64,000 nucleotides of DNA from contig NW_004955463.1 of the NCBI RefSeq assembly GCF_000276665.1, positions 12,729,516 to 12,793,515 on the forward strand, given 5' to 3'. Below the pieces are notes generated by a model that was given only the letters and a program-made list of their open reading frames with translations, searched no databases and was not told the DNA's origin. Within the stretch, counting starts at the first letter, position 1. Each line of letters opens with the position of its first letter. The position numbers and the translations under genes are program-made. Below, in pieces: positions 1 through 10,904 of this stretch. The stretch comes from Chinchilla lanigera (Eukaryota > Chordata > Mammalia > Rodentia > Chinchillidae).

Positions 1-105
1 CTGAATGCTTTCGTACACATACATGGTTGTACTGCAGTCATTAATTGTCTATCTTGTGCCTCCCTCAGTGGTTGTACCATCCCGGTCCATGATTCAGAGC
101 TCACA

Positions 106-440
106 CAATGTCTTAGTCACTTTCCTAGTAGAAGAGATAAAATTCACAACACCCACAACTTAAAGGAGGAGAGGTTAATTTTACCTCATGGTTTTTAGAG
201 GATTCGGTGCATGGTTGACAGATCCCAAGGCAGAAATGATATTGTGGAAGGGTCTGGCAGAGGAAATCTGCTCACTTCATGCTGCCAGGAAGGCAGAAGT
301 ACTATTCCTGGTGACCCACCTGTTCTGAATCCCAGGTCAGCAATAAGGCCTGCATGAGTCAATCAGCTTCCAGAATCTCCATCTATGAGCCCGTGAGTCT
401 TTGGGGAACCTTCCACATCCAAGTGTGATACACACATTAC
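106..440 (-). mobile_element. Solo MaLR-type LTR, degraded
   Basis: Read on the reverse strand this follows the usual MaLR (ERVL-related) LTR order: a start near 440 resembling the motif tgtgatttggatgtgg, a middle with the 'gaggaaatctgctcac...gctgccaggaag' block, and an end near 110 with the 'cttaaaggaggagaggttaattttacctcatgg' region, which is the reverse of the polyadenylation-side segment. The same architecture recurs at 3093 and 62352. No internal gag/pol sequence flanks it, so it is a solo LTR. The family is assigned from memory and the boundaries are approximate. Confidence 0.55.
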
Positions 441-735
441 TATTGCTGCTACATTTATGGTGGGGGTGGTGCCTCAAGCCTGGCAACATACCTGAAATAT
501 AACGGTGGATTAATAAATCTTTGTTCAATAAATGAATGATTGAGTGAATAGCTAGTGTCTGTGACTAAACCGTTAGGGTGGGGATTGTGTGTTCAATTTG
601 GTTACTCAGGTTGTTCAGTATGTAGGCACTGCACACCATTAAAATAGGGAGAGATATTTAAAGATCAAAATGTTGATGTGAATAATCAAGAAATATATTG
701 CAAGGAGGAAGCCTGAGATGGGTTGGAATGTGATG

Positions 736-1086
736 GAATGGAAAAGGAAGGGAAGGGAAGAATGAGCAGGAAAAAGAAGGGAAGGGAAGGGAAGGGAAGG
801 GAAAGGAAAGGAAAGGAAAGGAAAGGAAAGGAAAGGAAAGGAAAGGGAAGGGAAGGGAAGGGAAGGGAAGNNNNNNNNNNNNNNNNNNNNNNNNNNNNNN
901 NNNNNNNNNNNNNNNNNNNNNNNNNNNNNNNNNNNNNNNNNNNNNNNNNNNNNNNNNNNNNNNNNNNNNNAGGGAAGGGAAGGGAAGGGAAGGGAAGGAA
1001 AGGAAGGAAAGGAAAGGAAAGGAAAGGAAAGGAAAGGAAAGGAAAGGAAAGGAAAGGAAAGGAAAGGGGAAGAAAAGGGGAAGAGA
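736..1086. repeat. Pentanucleotide (GGGAA)n/(GGAAA)n array
   Basis: A purine-only array on the plus strand. Units shift between ggga-a and gga-aa versions: ggaag at the left edge, then runs of ggaaa, then ggaag up to the gap, and the mirror order on the far side. It is broken by a run of 100 N, so its true length is unknown. It encodes an apparent Gly-Lys-Glu-Arg repeat that is only a translation of the microsatellite. Confidence 0.95.
871..970. other. Assembly gap of exactly 100 N
   Basis: One hundred consecutive N inside the pentamer array. A length of exactly 100 is the conventional placeholder for a gap of unknown size, so the array probably collapsed or could not be spanned during assembly. 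Confidence 0.97.
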
Positions 1087-1115
1087 CAGGATTGGTGGAA
1101 TGAGGTAGTTGAATT

Positions 1116-1247
1116 TAAAATTAATTAAACCAGTGAACTGTGGTGGCCATGCCTATAGTTCCTACACTCTGAGGGGCTGAAGTAGGAGGACTACAAGTCT
1201 GAGCCCAGCCTGGGCAATTTGAGGCTCTGTCTCAAAATGAGGTTCTG

Positions 1248-1291
<44 letters not shown>

Positions 1292-1448
1292 AAATATATA
1301 TATATGAATGTAAATATATATATATATGAATGTAAATATATATATATGGACTGGGGATGTAGTTCAGTTGCAAACCGTTTGCCTAGCATGTGTGAGGCCT
1401 CAAGATCCCCAGTACTACAAAAAATAAGAAAGAGTAAAATTAGCTAAA
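1116..1448 (+). mobile_element. B1-ID composite SINE with target duplication
   Basis: The left half (about 1137-1248) is a diverged B1: 'gtggtggccatgcctatag', 'ggggctgaagtaggagga', 'gagcccagcctgggcaa' and 'ctctgtctcaaaa' fall in the 7SL-derived order and lack the 29-bp internal duplication. The right half (about 1348-1425) is an ID element: 'ggactggggatgtagttcag', 'tttgcctagcatgtgtgaggcc', 'gatccccagtactac', then an A tail. Between them lies an expanded AT/GT tract. A 14-base target duplication, taaaattaattaaa at 1116-1129 and taaaattagctaaa at 1435-1448 (two mismatches), shows the whole unit, linker included, entered in one event. This structure matches the B1-dID type known from several rodent families. 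Confidence 0.8.
1249..1347. repeat. (TA)n(TG)n and 22-24 bp AT-rich tandem repeat
   Basis: A (TA) run passes into a (TG) run, then three near-identical units built on atgaatgtaaatatatat. It lies exactly in the linker between the B1 and ID halves of the composite SINE, so it is an expanded SINE linker rather than an independent locus. Confidence 0.9.
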
Positions 1449-2403
1449 TGTGTAGAACAAAATTCAGTTATCTTCCAACAGTTTCCAGTGATCTGTTGAT
1501 ATTTTGATTGATGGATGGATTGATTGATTTAAGTTTTAGGTGAAGCATCCTTTGAACATCCTAGTGCCTGTTTCCCATTTGTTGGTGGAGTGGGCAGATC
1601 ATGCCAGCAGTTACCAGCTATTTCTCACAGAAACCAATTCTCTAGCTTCCTGGACCTTCATTCCCATGGTCTAGAGGTGACAGAGGCCTAGATAAAGCAG
1701 CCAATTAGTGTCAGGTATCTCCTGCTGTGTGATTTTTCCCAGCTCTGCTGCTGCTCTCCCCACCAGCAGCCCCCTGCAATAATGCGAGTGAGGTAAACCC
1801 TTCAGGCGGGCGGTGAGAAGCAGCTCCTGCTCGCTGGCTCTCAAGTGTCCCACAGCAAATGATAGTGGCAGGGAAATGTCTTAATCCAGCATGTTGTTTA
1901 GCATAATTGATGTTCAGATGCAGCCTTGGTAGAAACAAGCCCAGTTAATTGGTCTCTCAACCTACATTAGCTCTTGTATTGCAGCCAATTAGACAGAGGC
2001 CAGAGGGCCCTCTGCTCTGCCATCAAGCTCTTCCACGTAGTGGTGAGCAGGGGTGCCATCAGGCAGCGGGGCTGGCATAAGTGGCCTTAATGAGCCCCAT
2101 GTGCCACCACGCTGCACCCCAGCCATCTGGCCAGTGAGGAGTACAAGCCCTTCAAGGATCAGTCTTAGAGGTACAAAAAGGAATGTTCAGGAGCTGGCAG
2201 TCTGGGCCCTCCCCACCGGGTGGAGTACTAGAGGAATCTTTGAAGATGACAGATTTGAGTGGTTTAATCCTAGTGCTAGTCCTGCAGCAATACTTCTAAT
2301 GAGCTAAGAGCCCATCTCCGTTCTCCAAGCCTCAGTGTTATTGGAAATGCCCTGGATACAGAAAGGAAGGATGAACTGGGGGGCACTGGCTGCCCAACAC
2401 GAG
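1449..2403. other. Unique non-coding sequence, nothing recognised
   Basis: Apart from a short (TGAT/GGAT) run near 1508-1530 I see no repeat family, no long open frame and no exon-like segment. Confidence 0.5.
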
Positions 2404-2545
2404 GTTCGCAAAGCATCAGGACCCTATCATGTGGCAGTGTCTTAGGGATGCAGCTCTCAGGCCCATGGTGACCTGCCGAGTCAGAATCTAGATCTTTCAG
2501 ATCTCCAGATGTTTCACAAACCCAGTAAGTCTGAGAAGCAGAACT
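2404..2545 (-). mobile_element. MER5-like hAT fossil
   Basis: Segments resembling the non-autonomous MER5 group of hAT-Charlie transposons appear in the right order for the reverse orientation: 'gcagctctcaggcccatggtgacctgc', 'gagtcagaatctagat' and 'agtaagtctgagaagca'. It is strongly diverged and no terminal repeats or 8-bp target duplication can be confirmed. Confidence 0.45.
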
Positions 2546-3092
2546 CTGAGCCAGGGTTAAAGCACATCTTTCACGGGAGAGCAACCTTGTGCATGCATTT
2601 GACTACTGATAGCAGCTGCTTTCTCTTGATAACAGCAGAGCTGAGGAGGTACAAGAGTGACCTAGTGGACCACAAGCCTGAAATATTTAATCTCTGCGTT
2701 TTACAGAAAGTTAGCTGACCCCTGCTCAGGGCCATGCTGACAAGGCTGGCGGGAATCTCTGTGACTAACCCATGTGTCACATTTCTGTTAGCGCTCAAAG
2801 GGTAGCCAGCACCAGCTGTTTAATTCGTTGTCTCAGTATTGTCACAGTTCATTTTGACCTTGTGGAGCCATATATGTTAGATGACAAAGGAAGTCAATTC
2901 TAGTGGCTTAGAAGTTGATGCAGCATTTAACAAATGTGGGCAAGAGACTTTGAACTTCCTGTTATCATGACTGAGTCAAATAGTGTCAAGGACCCTTCGT
3001 CCTCCCTCTATCTTGGAGGAAGTAAAGAAAAGATGATAAATAAGTCAGCGTAATAAAACAATCACCAGTTTTCTCCAGTGCATCCTTATCTG
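2546..3092. other. Unique non-coding sequence, nothing recognised
   Basis: Ordinary composition with no repeat signature I can name and no coding signal. Confidence 0.5.
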
Positions 3093-3418
3093 AGCCATTT
3101 TTCTCATTGCTGAGACACAATACCCTGACAGCTGCAACTTAAAGGAGCAGAGGTATTTTAGCTCACCATTTCAGAAGTCGCAGTCCATGGTTGGCTCGCT
3201 CCATGGCAGAAACAGCATGGCAGATGAAAAGCTGCTCACATCAAGGTGGCCAGGAAGCAGAGAGAAAAGGGAGGAGCAGAGGAAGGAGATACACCCTTCC
3301 AGGTCCAACCAGCTCCCTCCTCCTAAGAGCAAGTCAGCCACAGCACCACCATGTTCCAATCACCTTCCAAACACATGAAGCATTCGGGGCCATTTTACAT
3401 CCAAATCATAACAGTCCC
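3093..3418 (-). mobile_element. Solo MaLR LTR, well preserved
   Basis: On the reverse strand it starts near 3418 with 'tgttatgatttggatgtaaa', contains the 'ggtgattggaacatggtgg' block, 'ccttgatgtgagcagctttt', 'catggactgcgacttctgaaatggtgagctaaaat', and ends near 3095 at 'tgtctcagcaatgag'. This is the standard MaLR LTR layout, with the AATAAA-equivalent decayed. No internal retroviral sequence adjoins it. Confidence 0.75.
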
Positions 3419-3879
3419 CTTAAGAGCATATTCATCTTGACAAGGAGTTTTAACTACTTTCCAAATATACCAGGAAGTTGCTTTGACTTTATTGCCAGAA
3501 CTTGGGGATAATTTTATACTTAGTAAGTTATCCAAAGAGACCACTTTCTCCCCTCTTCTTTTACATCAGCATGAAATGTTAGACATAGGCTCTCCTAAAA
3601 CAGGTTTGGCTGCTCTATTTCTAGCCAAAGAATTCTTTAAAATATGCGTCCCTTATTCCATCCCCCAAAGAAGGTTTAATTCCACAGTAACTAATGCAGA
3701 AGAAGATGCTGGCTAAACCAATATATTTGAACTTGCTGAAATATTTTGATAGGAGATCCTAACTTGGAGCTTTTAGATCTGCACTTACAAAAATATTAAA
3801 GAAGCTCCTTGTGTGCCTTTGAAACCCCTGGAATCTCTCCACGCTCTTGCTACCCAAGTGTGTCTCTGTCTTTCTCCCT
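3419..3879. other. Unique non-coding sequence
   Basis: No repeat family or coding signal recognised between the LTR and the following microsatellite. Confidence 0.5.
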
Positions 3880-3903
3880 CTCCTTCTCTCTCTCTCTCAC
3901 GCA

Positions 3904-3956
<53 letters not shown>

Positions 3957-3968
3957 ACACACACACAA
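3880..3968. repeat. (CT)n(CA)n microsatellite
   Basis: A short (CT/TC) run is followed by about twenty-four CA units, interrupted once by a gtg near 3952. The open frames across it are translations of the dinucleotides. Confidence 0.97.
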
Positions 3969-5139
3969 GCGGCACTTGGAGCCTCAGACTCCAGACGCAT
4001 GCATCAATCATAATTGCAGCCAGCTCTGCCAGCAGTCATGTAACTGCTTAAAGACCTCAACAGCCTTCTGGCACTTAAAGGGAAAAAAATCTAATTAATC
4101 ACAGGTGAAACAGCTTGGACTATCTCCAAAAGCCCCTGAATTTACTGCCAAGCTTTGATACTAATTTTCTTTCTAAGTAACCCCCTAAAGAAATTTACAA
4201 TTAGGTAATTAAAGTAATGAATAAAGAGATACTTAGGTGGAGGGAAATGAGGAGAGGGAAAAAGTCTGTATTTCCATCCTGCAATAAACGCATCTGGGTA
4301 GGGATCATTTGTGAACCCCAATTTAAAGGTCCCCAAGTGGCTTTCTCCTGAAGAATATTTTAAAAACCAGTATTTGAAAGACCAAAATGAGGCATATAAA
4401 TGAAGTTGGGAGCAGGTCATTCTGCAAGGGCCTGTAAGACAGGGAAGGAAATGTGCCTTCTGCCAGAGAGTTACACTTGATTTTTTTTAATACTACAGCC
4501 TCTGTGCTTTGGGGAAATGGGTGGTGGTTTCCCCCTGTGAGCTGATTGGCTAGCATCACCTCATGTCTTTCAGAGATCTCATCTCCCTCCTATTCCCCAT
4601 GTCCCTGCTGGGAAAGATTCTAGAGTTCTGGTTTTAATTGGGAGGAAAAAAATTACTCCAGTCTTTTGTCCTTAAAAGTGCAGGAGAAGACTTTGGGTTT
4701 TACTATTTAAGCTCCAGTCCTTCTCTTTGTCCTTAACACTTCATATTATACGCCCCAGGAAGAGGAGACTTTAGTTAATTGGTTACTTTAGGTAACAGAA
4801 TTAAACAGAAATGTTCCATGCTTGAATAATGAATCAAACAAGTCTCTGCTAAACTCCTAGCTGCCTAGAGCCTCAACTCTCACTAAAAACTCTTGCTAGC
4901 AACTATTTATCTGTCTTACTAAATGTAATATAAGAATCATAGTGCTTTTTTAATAATTCAGAATCTTGAATTTTTGAGTGAAAACCTCTTTGCTCTGATT
5001 TATATCAACTCCTCGAGATCGTTTACAAGTTTTATGCAAGCAAAGATCAGAGTGTGTCCTTATTTTGTCTCCTTTCCCTGTGTAACAAAATGGGAGTGTC
5101 TTATTGATTGACTGTATTTTAGTTAATGTAAAGAAGGAT
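3969..5139. other. Unique AT-rich non-coding sequence
   Basis: No transposon family recognised. The part around 4010-4130 combines a CT-poor stretch with ctaattaatcacaggtg (a homeodomain-type TAATTA next to an E-box-like CAGGTG), the kind of motif pairing seen in conserved non-coding DNA, but conservation cannot be judged from one sequence. Confidence 0.4.
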
Positions 5140-5140
5140 A

Positions 5141-5222
5141 GCAGATGCTGTAACTCAGTGGCAGGAGCTGGCCTTGGATATACAAGGCCCTGAGTTTGAT
5201 CCCCAGTTATAAAGAAAAAAAA
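5141..5222 (+). mobile_element. ID-type SINE fragment
   Basis: The segments 'tgtaactcagtggcagg', 'acaaggccctgagtttgatccccag' and a terminal A-rich tract follow the order of the tRNA-derived ID head (A-box region, then B-box region, then tail). It is older and more diverged than the copy at 22811. Confidence 0.7.
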
Positions 5223-5589
5223 GGCATGAGAGATTACACTAAATAAGCATGGACTAAAAAAGCAAAGCTACAAATTTTGTGTTGGCTTTGAAAACTAAGC
5301 TACTATATGAACTCACATGGTTTTTTCCCCTCCCTTAAAAGCGGGATGGTGAAAATAATAGTTTCAGAATTTTTACTTGGAAATGAGGTAAATAGTTTTT
5401 ATAGTCTTAAGCTTTGTTTCTGAGGTGAGGGGTACTGAGACTGACAAAAGTGGAATGTTTAGGGCAAAGATATAGCCACCTAATCAGTGGTTAAGATGAC
5501 AAGCTCTGAGGGCAGCTATCTCTGCACTTGCGGATTGTTTATGCTTCTTACCCCTGGCTACCTTAAGAAACCACTTTCCTTCTGAGTTC
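5223..5589. other. Unique non-coding sequence
   Basis: Nothing recognised. Confidence 0.5.
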
Positions 5590-5718
5590 TTTTTGTTGTT
5601 GTTTCCTAACCTACAAAAGAAAACAGTAATATTCTTGAGGTAAAGATTAAATGAGCTAAAATAAGTGAGAGGCTTATACTACCATACCTAGGACATGATA
5701 AACATTAAAATATACTCA
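5590..5718 (+). mobile_element. MIR SINE fragment
   Basis: The order 'acctacaaaagaaaacagtaata', 'gaggtaaagattaaatgagctaa', 'cctaggacatgataaacat' matches the 3' half of the ancient mammalian MIR SINE (the core region followed by the LINE-like tail). No target duplication remains, as expected for its age. Confidence 0.6.
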
Positions 5719-6454
5719 GCTTTTACAGGCATTGATGTTCCTGATGCTCATGTGTGGAGGAGCTGAGCCACAGCTCCCCTGCTTTGCGGAAGACAAAGCC
5801 AAACATCTGGGAGGCCTATTGCTCAGTGCTTCATCTTCTTCCCAGGAAATGGAATACTGTGAGTTTCAAAACTTACAATTAAGGACTAAAAGATCCTGTA
5901 CCCAGAGAAAGCAATCTCAGGCCATAAGTGAACTCCAGCAGAGGTGGACAGTAGGAAGAGGCCTTATTAGGGACCAGGCACCTTCCCAGCCTCCTTGAAT
6001 GAGCCACGTTGAAGGCTACCAGCCCCATTTCCCTGTCCTGCTTCCAAGGCACAAGAGCCCCAGGCTCCGTTCCCCTCTGAACCTTTATCTAAAAGCCTAG
6101 GGAAGTTGTAGAGGCCTGCCAAACAGTGATTAAAAATGACAAAAGAGCTGATCACATCTAAGGTGACAAGAATGAGAAATAAAAGCCATTAGAGCCCATT
6201 TGCAACACACCCTCAGCCAGTCAGGTGTCAAGGTGCTCCACGCAGGATGATTAATGGCTCGACAGTGTCCTTGGTGCAAACACCAGGTAGGTGAAGCACC
6301 ACTGGTGTGCGCACACTGCGTCCCTGAGAGGATTGCCCTCACTTATTTCATCCCATAGAGTTGAAGAGACACCCTCATGTGGCTCAGGGTGAGGGCAATG
6401 TAAGCACCCAGCCATTGGAGGAACAGATTTCCGTAGCAAATAGTTTTCTTCTGC
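5719..6454. other. Unique non-coding sequence
   Basis: No repeat family recognised. The segment 6130-6330 has even base composition and several balanced motifs but no coding frame or family match. Confidence 0.45.
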
Positions 6455-6458
6455 AAGA

Positions 6459-6785
6459 GGTCAGCAAACCATGGCCTCAGTGTCAAAGCCAGCCTGATCT
6501 TTGCACCACCAACCAAGAATGTCTTTACATTTTAAAATCATTTAAAACTGAAAAGAAAACAGTTTTGCCATGTATGGAAATTTGATAAAACTCAATCACC
6601 GGGATCCATAAATAAAATTTTACTGGCATATACTCATACTTGTTTATTGATATACTGTCTAGGTTTGCTTTTGCCCTGCAATGGCAGGACTGAGTGGTAG
6701 AGACCGTGGGCCCAAAAAGCCTATATTATTTATTCACCAGACATTTACAGAAAAAGTGTGATGATCCCCATTCTATAGCATCTCA
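6459..6785 (-). mobile_element. hAT-type non-autonomous DNA transposon fossil
   Basis: The succession 'gtcagcaaaccatggcc', 'ataaataaaattttactggc', 'tttgcttttgccctgcaatggcagg', 'tggtagagaccgtgggccc' and 'acatttacagaaaaagt' matches, in reverse orientation, a common mammalian hAT-type MER element with CAG...CTG-like ends. About 80 bases near 6500-6560 do not fit and may be an insertion or decay. The exact subfamily name is not certain. Confidence 0.6.
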
Positions 6786-7892
6786 CAGTCAAACTACTCA
6801 CATTTCTTTTCTAAAAAGGACAATAGTTCAACTCAGAGAACTACTAAAAAGGCTTCTATAGAAAACTGTAGGCCCAGTTTAGATATAAAGAATGAAAATC
6901 AGTGTTTCTCCCACCACAAGACATAAACCTGCTAACACTGAGAGCAGCAAATTCCCACCTTTGAAAGAGGTCACTGCAGTTGAGGTCTACCCTCTCCCAA
7001 GTGGCCATTTAGACTTAGGAGAAGCCTGCAGTTCCAAAGGTCTGTGTGAAACTCTTCTTCTTTCTAATGTGATCACAGGCTGTTGTCAGCCATCCCCTGT
7101 AATCAGTTCACTTGTATTTGACTTTCATAAGTCATAAGTGAGAGCGTAGGGTGACATAAATCCTAATTATTCTCATATAACCATTGTAGTCGCCATCTAC
7201 TGCTTGTTTACTCATTCCTCTGCCTAGACTTTTTATTTGCAAGGTTTATAAATGGGATTTTACTCTGTTCTCTATCATATATATTTTACTGTTTCCACCC
7301 TCTAAAGAGTAGTTGTGACCCTCAACTATAAGATACTTTCAGATACTCATCATTGCTTACAGTCACTTTCCAATAAAATTCTTTTTTCAATCAGCATCTC
7401 TAAATCAGAGAAAATGTCACATTAAGGTGAAGAAAGACATTGCTGTCTTTTGGATGATGGAGTAGATGGGGGCTGATAATGAAAAGCAATGGCAACACTA
7501 GCCTGAGAGCCTTGGGCGCCAGCCTCAGGGGACGAGTGGTGAAGTCAGGTGCACACAGTCACGCCCAGACCAGCTCCTAGGAGCCAGTGAGCAGTGGGCT
7601 GACATTCTGGGACAGATGCACGCAGGTTCCCTGGTGATACAGAGGAGAGGACAGTGTGGGTTAAAGAGAAAAGACCAACAACAAGCAAAGAAGCCTGAAA
7701 GGGAAAGCAAGTCGCACACACCCCGAAAAACTACACAAAGGAGGGAGAAGGAATTGAGTGGAGGCCAAGGGTATACTGGTCCAATGGGGTGTTGATGGAC
7801 GTTTACAGTGAGGGAAGAAATTCTTAAATATTGAGTCACTCAGTACCTTCATTACCATGGTATCTCACTCCAGCAAGACTGCAATAATGATC
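6786..7892. other. Unique non-coding sequence
   Basis: No repeat family, RNA gene or exon-like frame recognised. Reverse-strand frames around 7525-7858 have no domain signature. Confidence 0.45.
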
Positions 7893-8045
7893 TCCTTCAG
7901 ACTAGGTGTTTGTAAACAGCATGAATAAATTTCCCTCAGTACTAGAGGCTGGAGAGTCCAAGATGAAGATGGCAGCAGATTCAGTGCCTGATCAAGCCCC
8001 GTTCCTCACAGGTGGTGCTTCATCACACAGCAGAAAGAGCAAAGG
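7893..8045 (-). mobile_element. MaLR LTR fragment
   Basis: The blocks 'ctagaggctggagagtccaagatgaag', 'ggcagcagattcagtgcctg' and 'gttcctcacaggtggtgc' follow the order found at the 3' end of MST/MLT-type LTRs read in reverse. Only about 150 bases are recognisable. Confidence 0.5.
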
Positions 8046-8700
8046 ATGAGGTTTCAAGCTACTCCCATGATGTCATCTGAGTTACCATCAGGAAAACCAA
8101 CACGACAAACTTCTCCAGGAGACTGAGCAGTGCACCATCTTCCCCCTGGAGCCAGGAAGCAATGCTCAAAGTGAGGATCAGAGCTCCCCCAGAGTGAACA
8201 GTAGCCATCTCCAGCGACGCAAAGGTCCCAAGCTCCTTTGATGATAAAAACAGCCCAGTTCATCAAGAAAGCCAGTGTAACAAGGTCCTCCAAGAGAACC
8301 AACAGCAGCCCTAAGAAAACCAACAGCTCCCAACAGCTTCTACCAGCTCCCAACAGCCTCTCTTCTTTTTCTCCAGTTCTGCCTCTTATGCTGCGGGCAA
8401 CAGTCCTCAGGTGGGCCTACCACTCCCAGCACCATGCTGGTTAAGTTCAACTGGGTGTTAAAAGTTGACCACCAGTTGTCAGTCCACCACAGTGCTGATT
8501 GCTGCACTTCAACATGCTGACGTGGAGCATACACTGAGACTATAGAAAGTGGATCAGTGCCCAAGCTAGTCTTTGGACTTCCCGATTAAGTGCTGTTTCA
8601 AAATAAATAAGTAAATAAGTAACAGAGAAAAAAGAACCTTTATCCAGTGTCTCAGTTTCTTAATGTAGGGAATTTTGTAGTTGATGTTTTTTAAATACAT
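8046..8700. other. Unresolved segment between two LTRs
   Basis: This CA-rich segment lies between an MLT-type fragment and a MaLR LTR. It contains repeated 'accaacagc' and 'ctcccaacagc' motifs around 8300-8355 and ends in 'aaaataaataagtaaataagtaa' near 8605-8625, which could be a decayed A-rich tail. That would fit an old retroposed sequence or the internal part of an MaLR provirus, but translation of all frames gives no protein I recognise. Confidence 0.3.
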
Positions 8701-8714
8701 ACAGTGTTCTCTGG

Positions 8715-9092
8715 GTATGTCTATTGTGATCGTTTATAGCTAGATGTCCCCAAAGAACCTCAAGTACTCACAGGTTTTTAGGAAGTGATTAGATTCTGGG
8801 GGCTTTTTGATGACTTGCTGTTAGGAGGTGGGGTCTAGGGGAAAGAGGAGGGTCGCGGAGGGTCACTGAAAGGTTCATCTCCCTCCCTGGCCCCCCCTTC
8901 ACTCTCTCTCTGCTTTGTGGCTGCCATGATATGAGCACTTTTTCCTCTGCTGTGCACCTCGGCCATGCCCCTGTGGAACCAATGGACTATGGACTGAAAC
9001 TTCCATGAACTGTTGGCCAAAATAAACCTCCCTCCTTTTCAGTTGCTAGTGCCAGGCATTATGTCTCAGCAACAAGAAAGTGACTAAGACAC
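8715..9092 (+). mobile_element. Solo MaLR LTR
   Basis: In forward order: 'agatgtccccaaagaacc', 'ggaagtgattagattctggggg', 'tgacttgctgttaggaggtgggg', 'ctctgctttgtggctgccatg', 'atggactgaaacttccatgaac', the polyadenylation signal in 'caaaataaacctccctcc', and the end 'aagtgactaagacac'. This is the full LTR layout, so it is nearly intact in length (about 380 bases). No internal retroviral sequence adjoins. Confidence 0.8.
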
Positions 9093-10854
9093 CTATTTTG
9101 GTGAAGTGGAAGAAGGTGAATGAGAGGGATTTTGAATCCTGCTCTTTCATCAGGAGATAAAATCTTGACAGTCTTACTCTTTGACTAATGAGACCACAGA
9201 GCTTTAGTTTTTAGTGCTCTTTTGCCGAGCAAACTATCTCCAGATGGAACTGTGGGATGTAGGTTAAGCGCCAGGCAAAAGAGTTCAGAGCTAAATGCAG
9301 GAGTTGGATCAAGACTCATAGAAGTGACTTTTCTGCACCTTTACCCTTGAGGTGTCCTGTGCCATAGGTCTTTGGTGTATGTTTCTACTCTTTTCTATAG
9401 GTCACCATCTCTTATTTACAGATTTGGAGTCAACCCTAGAATAAAAGCAACTTATAGTACATGGGTGAGAGGTAAACAGTATGCTTAACTGAAATGACTT
9501 TGAAGGATCTTTTCTGTTTTCTCTGAATTTCAATCTTTTTAAAATGGAGTCCTGAGTTACAAACAGAGGCTATCACATCTGACTTGATAGGAACTATGAG
9601 ACACTCAAGTTCATGGCCTTGCAGGAAAAGTAGGTTGCAGAGGAGGATGGAAATGGTGTGTGAAGGCAAGGAGCTATGACATAATATTCAACCCACAAAT
9701 ACCATCACATCACTGCAAAGCCTCAGAAGGAAGGGGATGCCCTGTGAGAAAGAGGCTCTACTTTTAGTAGCATCCACTTTGCCTCTCTTTAGAGGATGCT
9801 GGTAAAATACAGGAAGTTGAATTTCACATGAGCAGGCTCTGCCCTGCATGCTCTGCACAGTTTTGAATATGCTGTCCAGGTCCTGTCCTGGGAAAAATGT
9901 AGAGGACTGGCCACAACAGTGCTATGCCCAGGGCTTCAGGGTACTTTTCCTCATAATGGAGACCCCCACCAGCTGTCCCACCAGGTCACCCAGCTAACAG
10001 AAGAGCAGCTTCACCCAAGGTTGGCAGTAAACACATTGTTCTGCTCCTTGCCTTCCAAATAGCTAGCATGAATTTTCCAAGAGGCACAAGACCACCTCCA
10101 GCCTAGAAAATACCAACAATTGAGATGAGAACAACTGCTCTGCTTAGAAGGCAAATGTATATTTCTAAATATAGAAGGCAGATCCTCTTCCTCCACCATG
10201 CAGCCAAGAGTGTGTATGTGTTGTACAGAGTAACTATCCTTCAGGAAAAGAAGGGGAGAAATCCCCACTAATTGGCAGTGTGCTGTTGTTATAATTAAAA
10301 GCCTCTTTAGCTAGAACAAAGTTTATTCCTGTAGAAATTCAAAAGAGGAAAAGGTGGCTGTGAGTTGCACCCAGAAGTGTCAGCAGGTTTGAACTCGCAT
10401 TCTCTCGCCTCTATTCTGACAGTCACAGGAAGTCTGAAACCCCTTTGACACTCACCGCCAGGATGACAGATCCTCCCTGAAGACTCGACAGCAGCAAACA
10501 AATGCATTGTTCTCCTTGTCAACCCACTATTGAAAGGTGATCCACAGGCAAGCTGCAATTGGCCTCATTTGTTAGTGTTAGCAAGTGCGAAGCTGAAAGC
10601 TCATTACCCCTGAAAAGGGAAAGCCGAGAATGAGTTCCTGAAATCAAGCTGCAGAATCAGGGGCTGTCAACCAGCTCAAAGTGAAGAAGTACACCACCTC
10701 CGGCTGGTAACCCGGGTCCCCTGAGCCCTCCTGGACCCTCCCTACATGCCTGCCCCACCTCACCTTGAACAGCCCATCTCCAGGAAGTAGGATCACAGGG
10801 GTGCCACAGCACACTGCCATGTCAGGAACGTGGATTTCAGTTAGCTGGTTCAGT
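9093..10854. other. Unique non-coding sequence
   Basis: No repeat family or coding signal recognised in about 1.7 kb. Composition is even, which suggests single-copy intronic or intergenic DNA. Confidence 0.45.
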
Positions 10855-10904
10855 TTTATTTCACTACTTTATTTCACTACTTTATTTCACTATTTTATTA
10901 CTAC
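10855..10904. repeat. 13-bp tandem repeat, 3.8 copies
   Basis: The unit tttatttcactac is repeated at 10855, 10868 and 10881 (third copy with one change), followed by a partial fourth unit. Confidence 0.9.

Noticed and set aside
736..1086. CRISPR-like repeat array
   Set aside because: No unique spacers, and the sequence is mammalian; it is a simple pentamer array.
723..1103. 126-codon Lys/Gly/Glu/Arg-rich frame
   Set aside because: It is a translation of the pentamer microsatellite and runs through the N gap.
3785..4098. His-Thr or Cys-Val repeat frames
   Set aside because: Translations of the CA/CT microsatellite.
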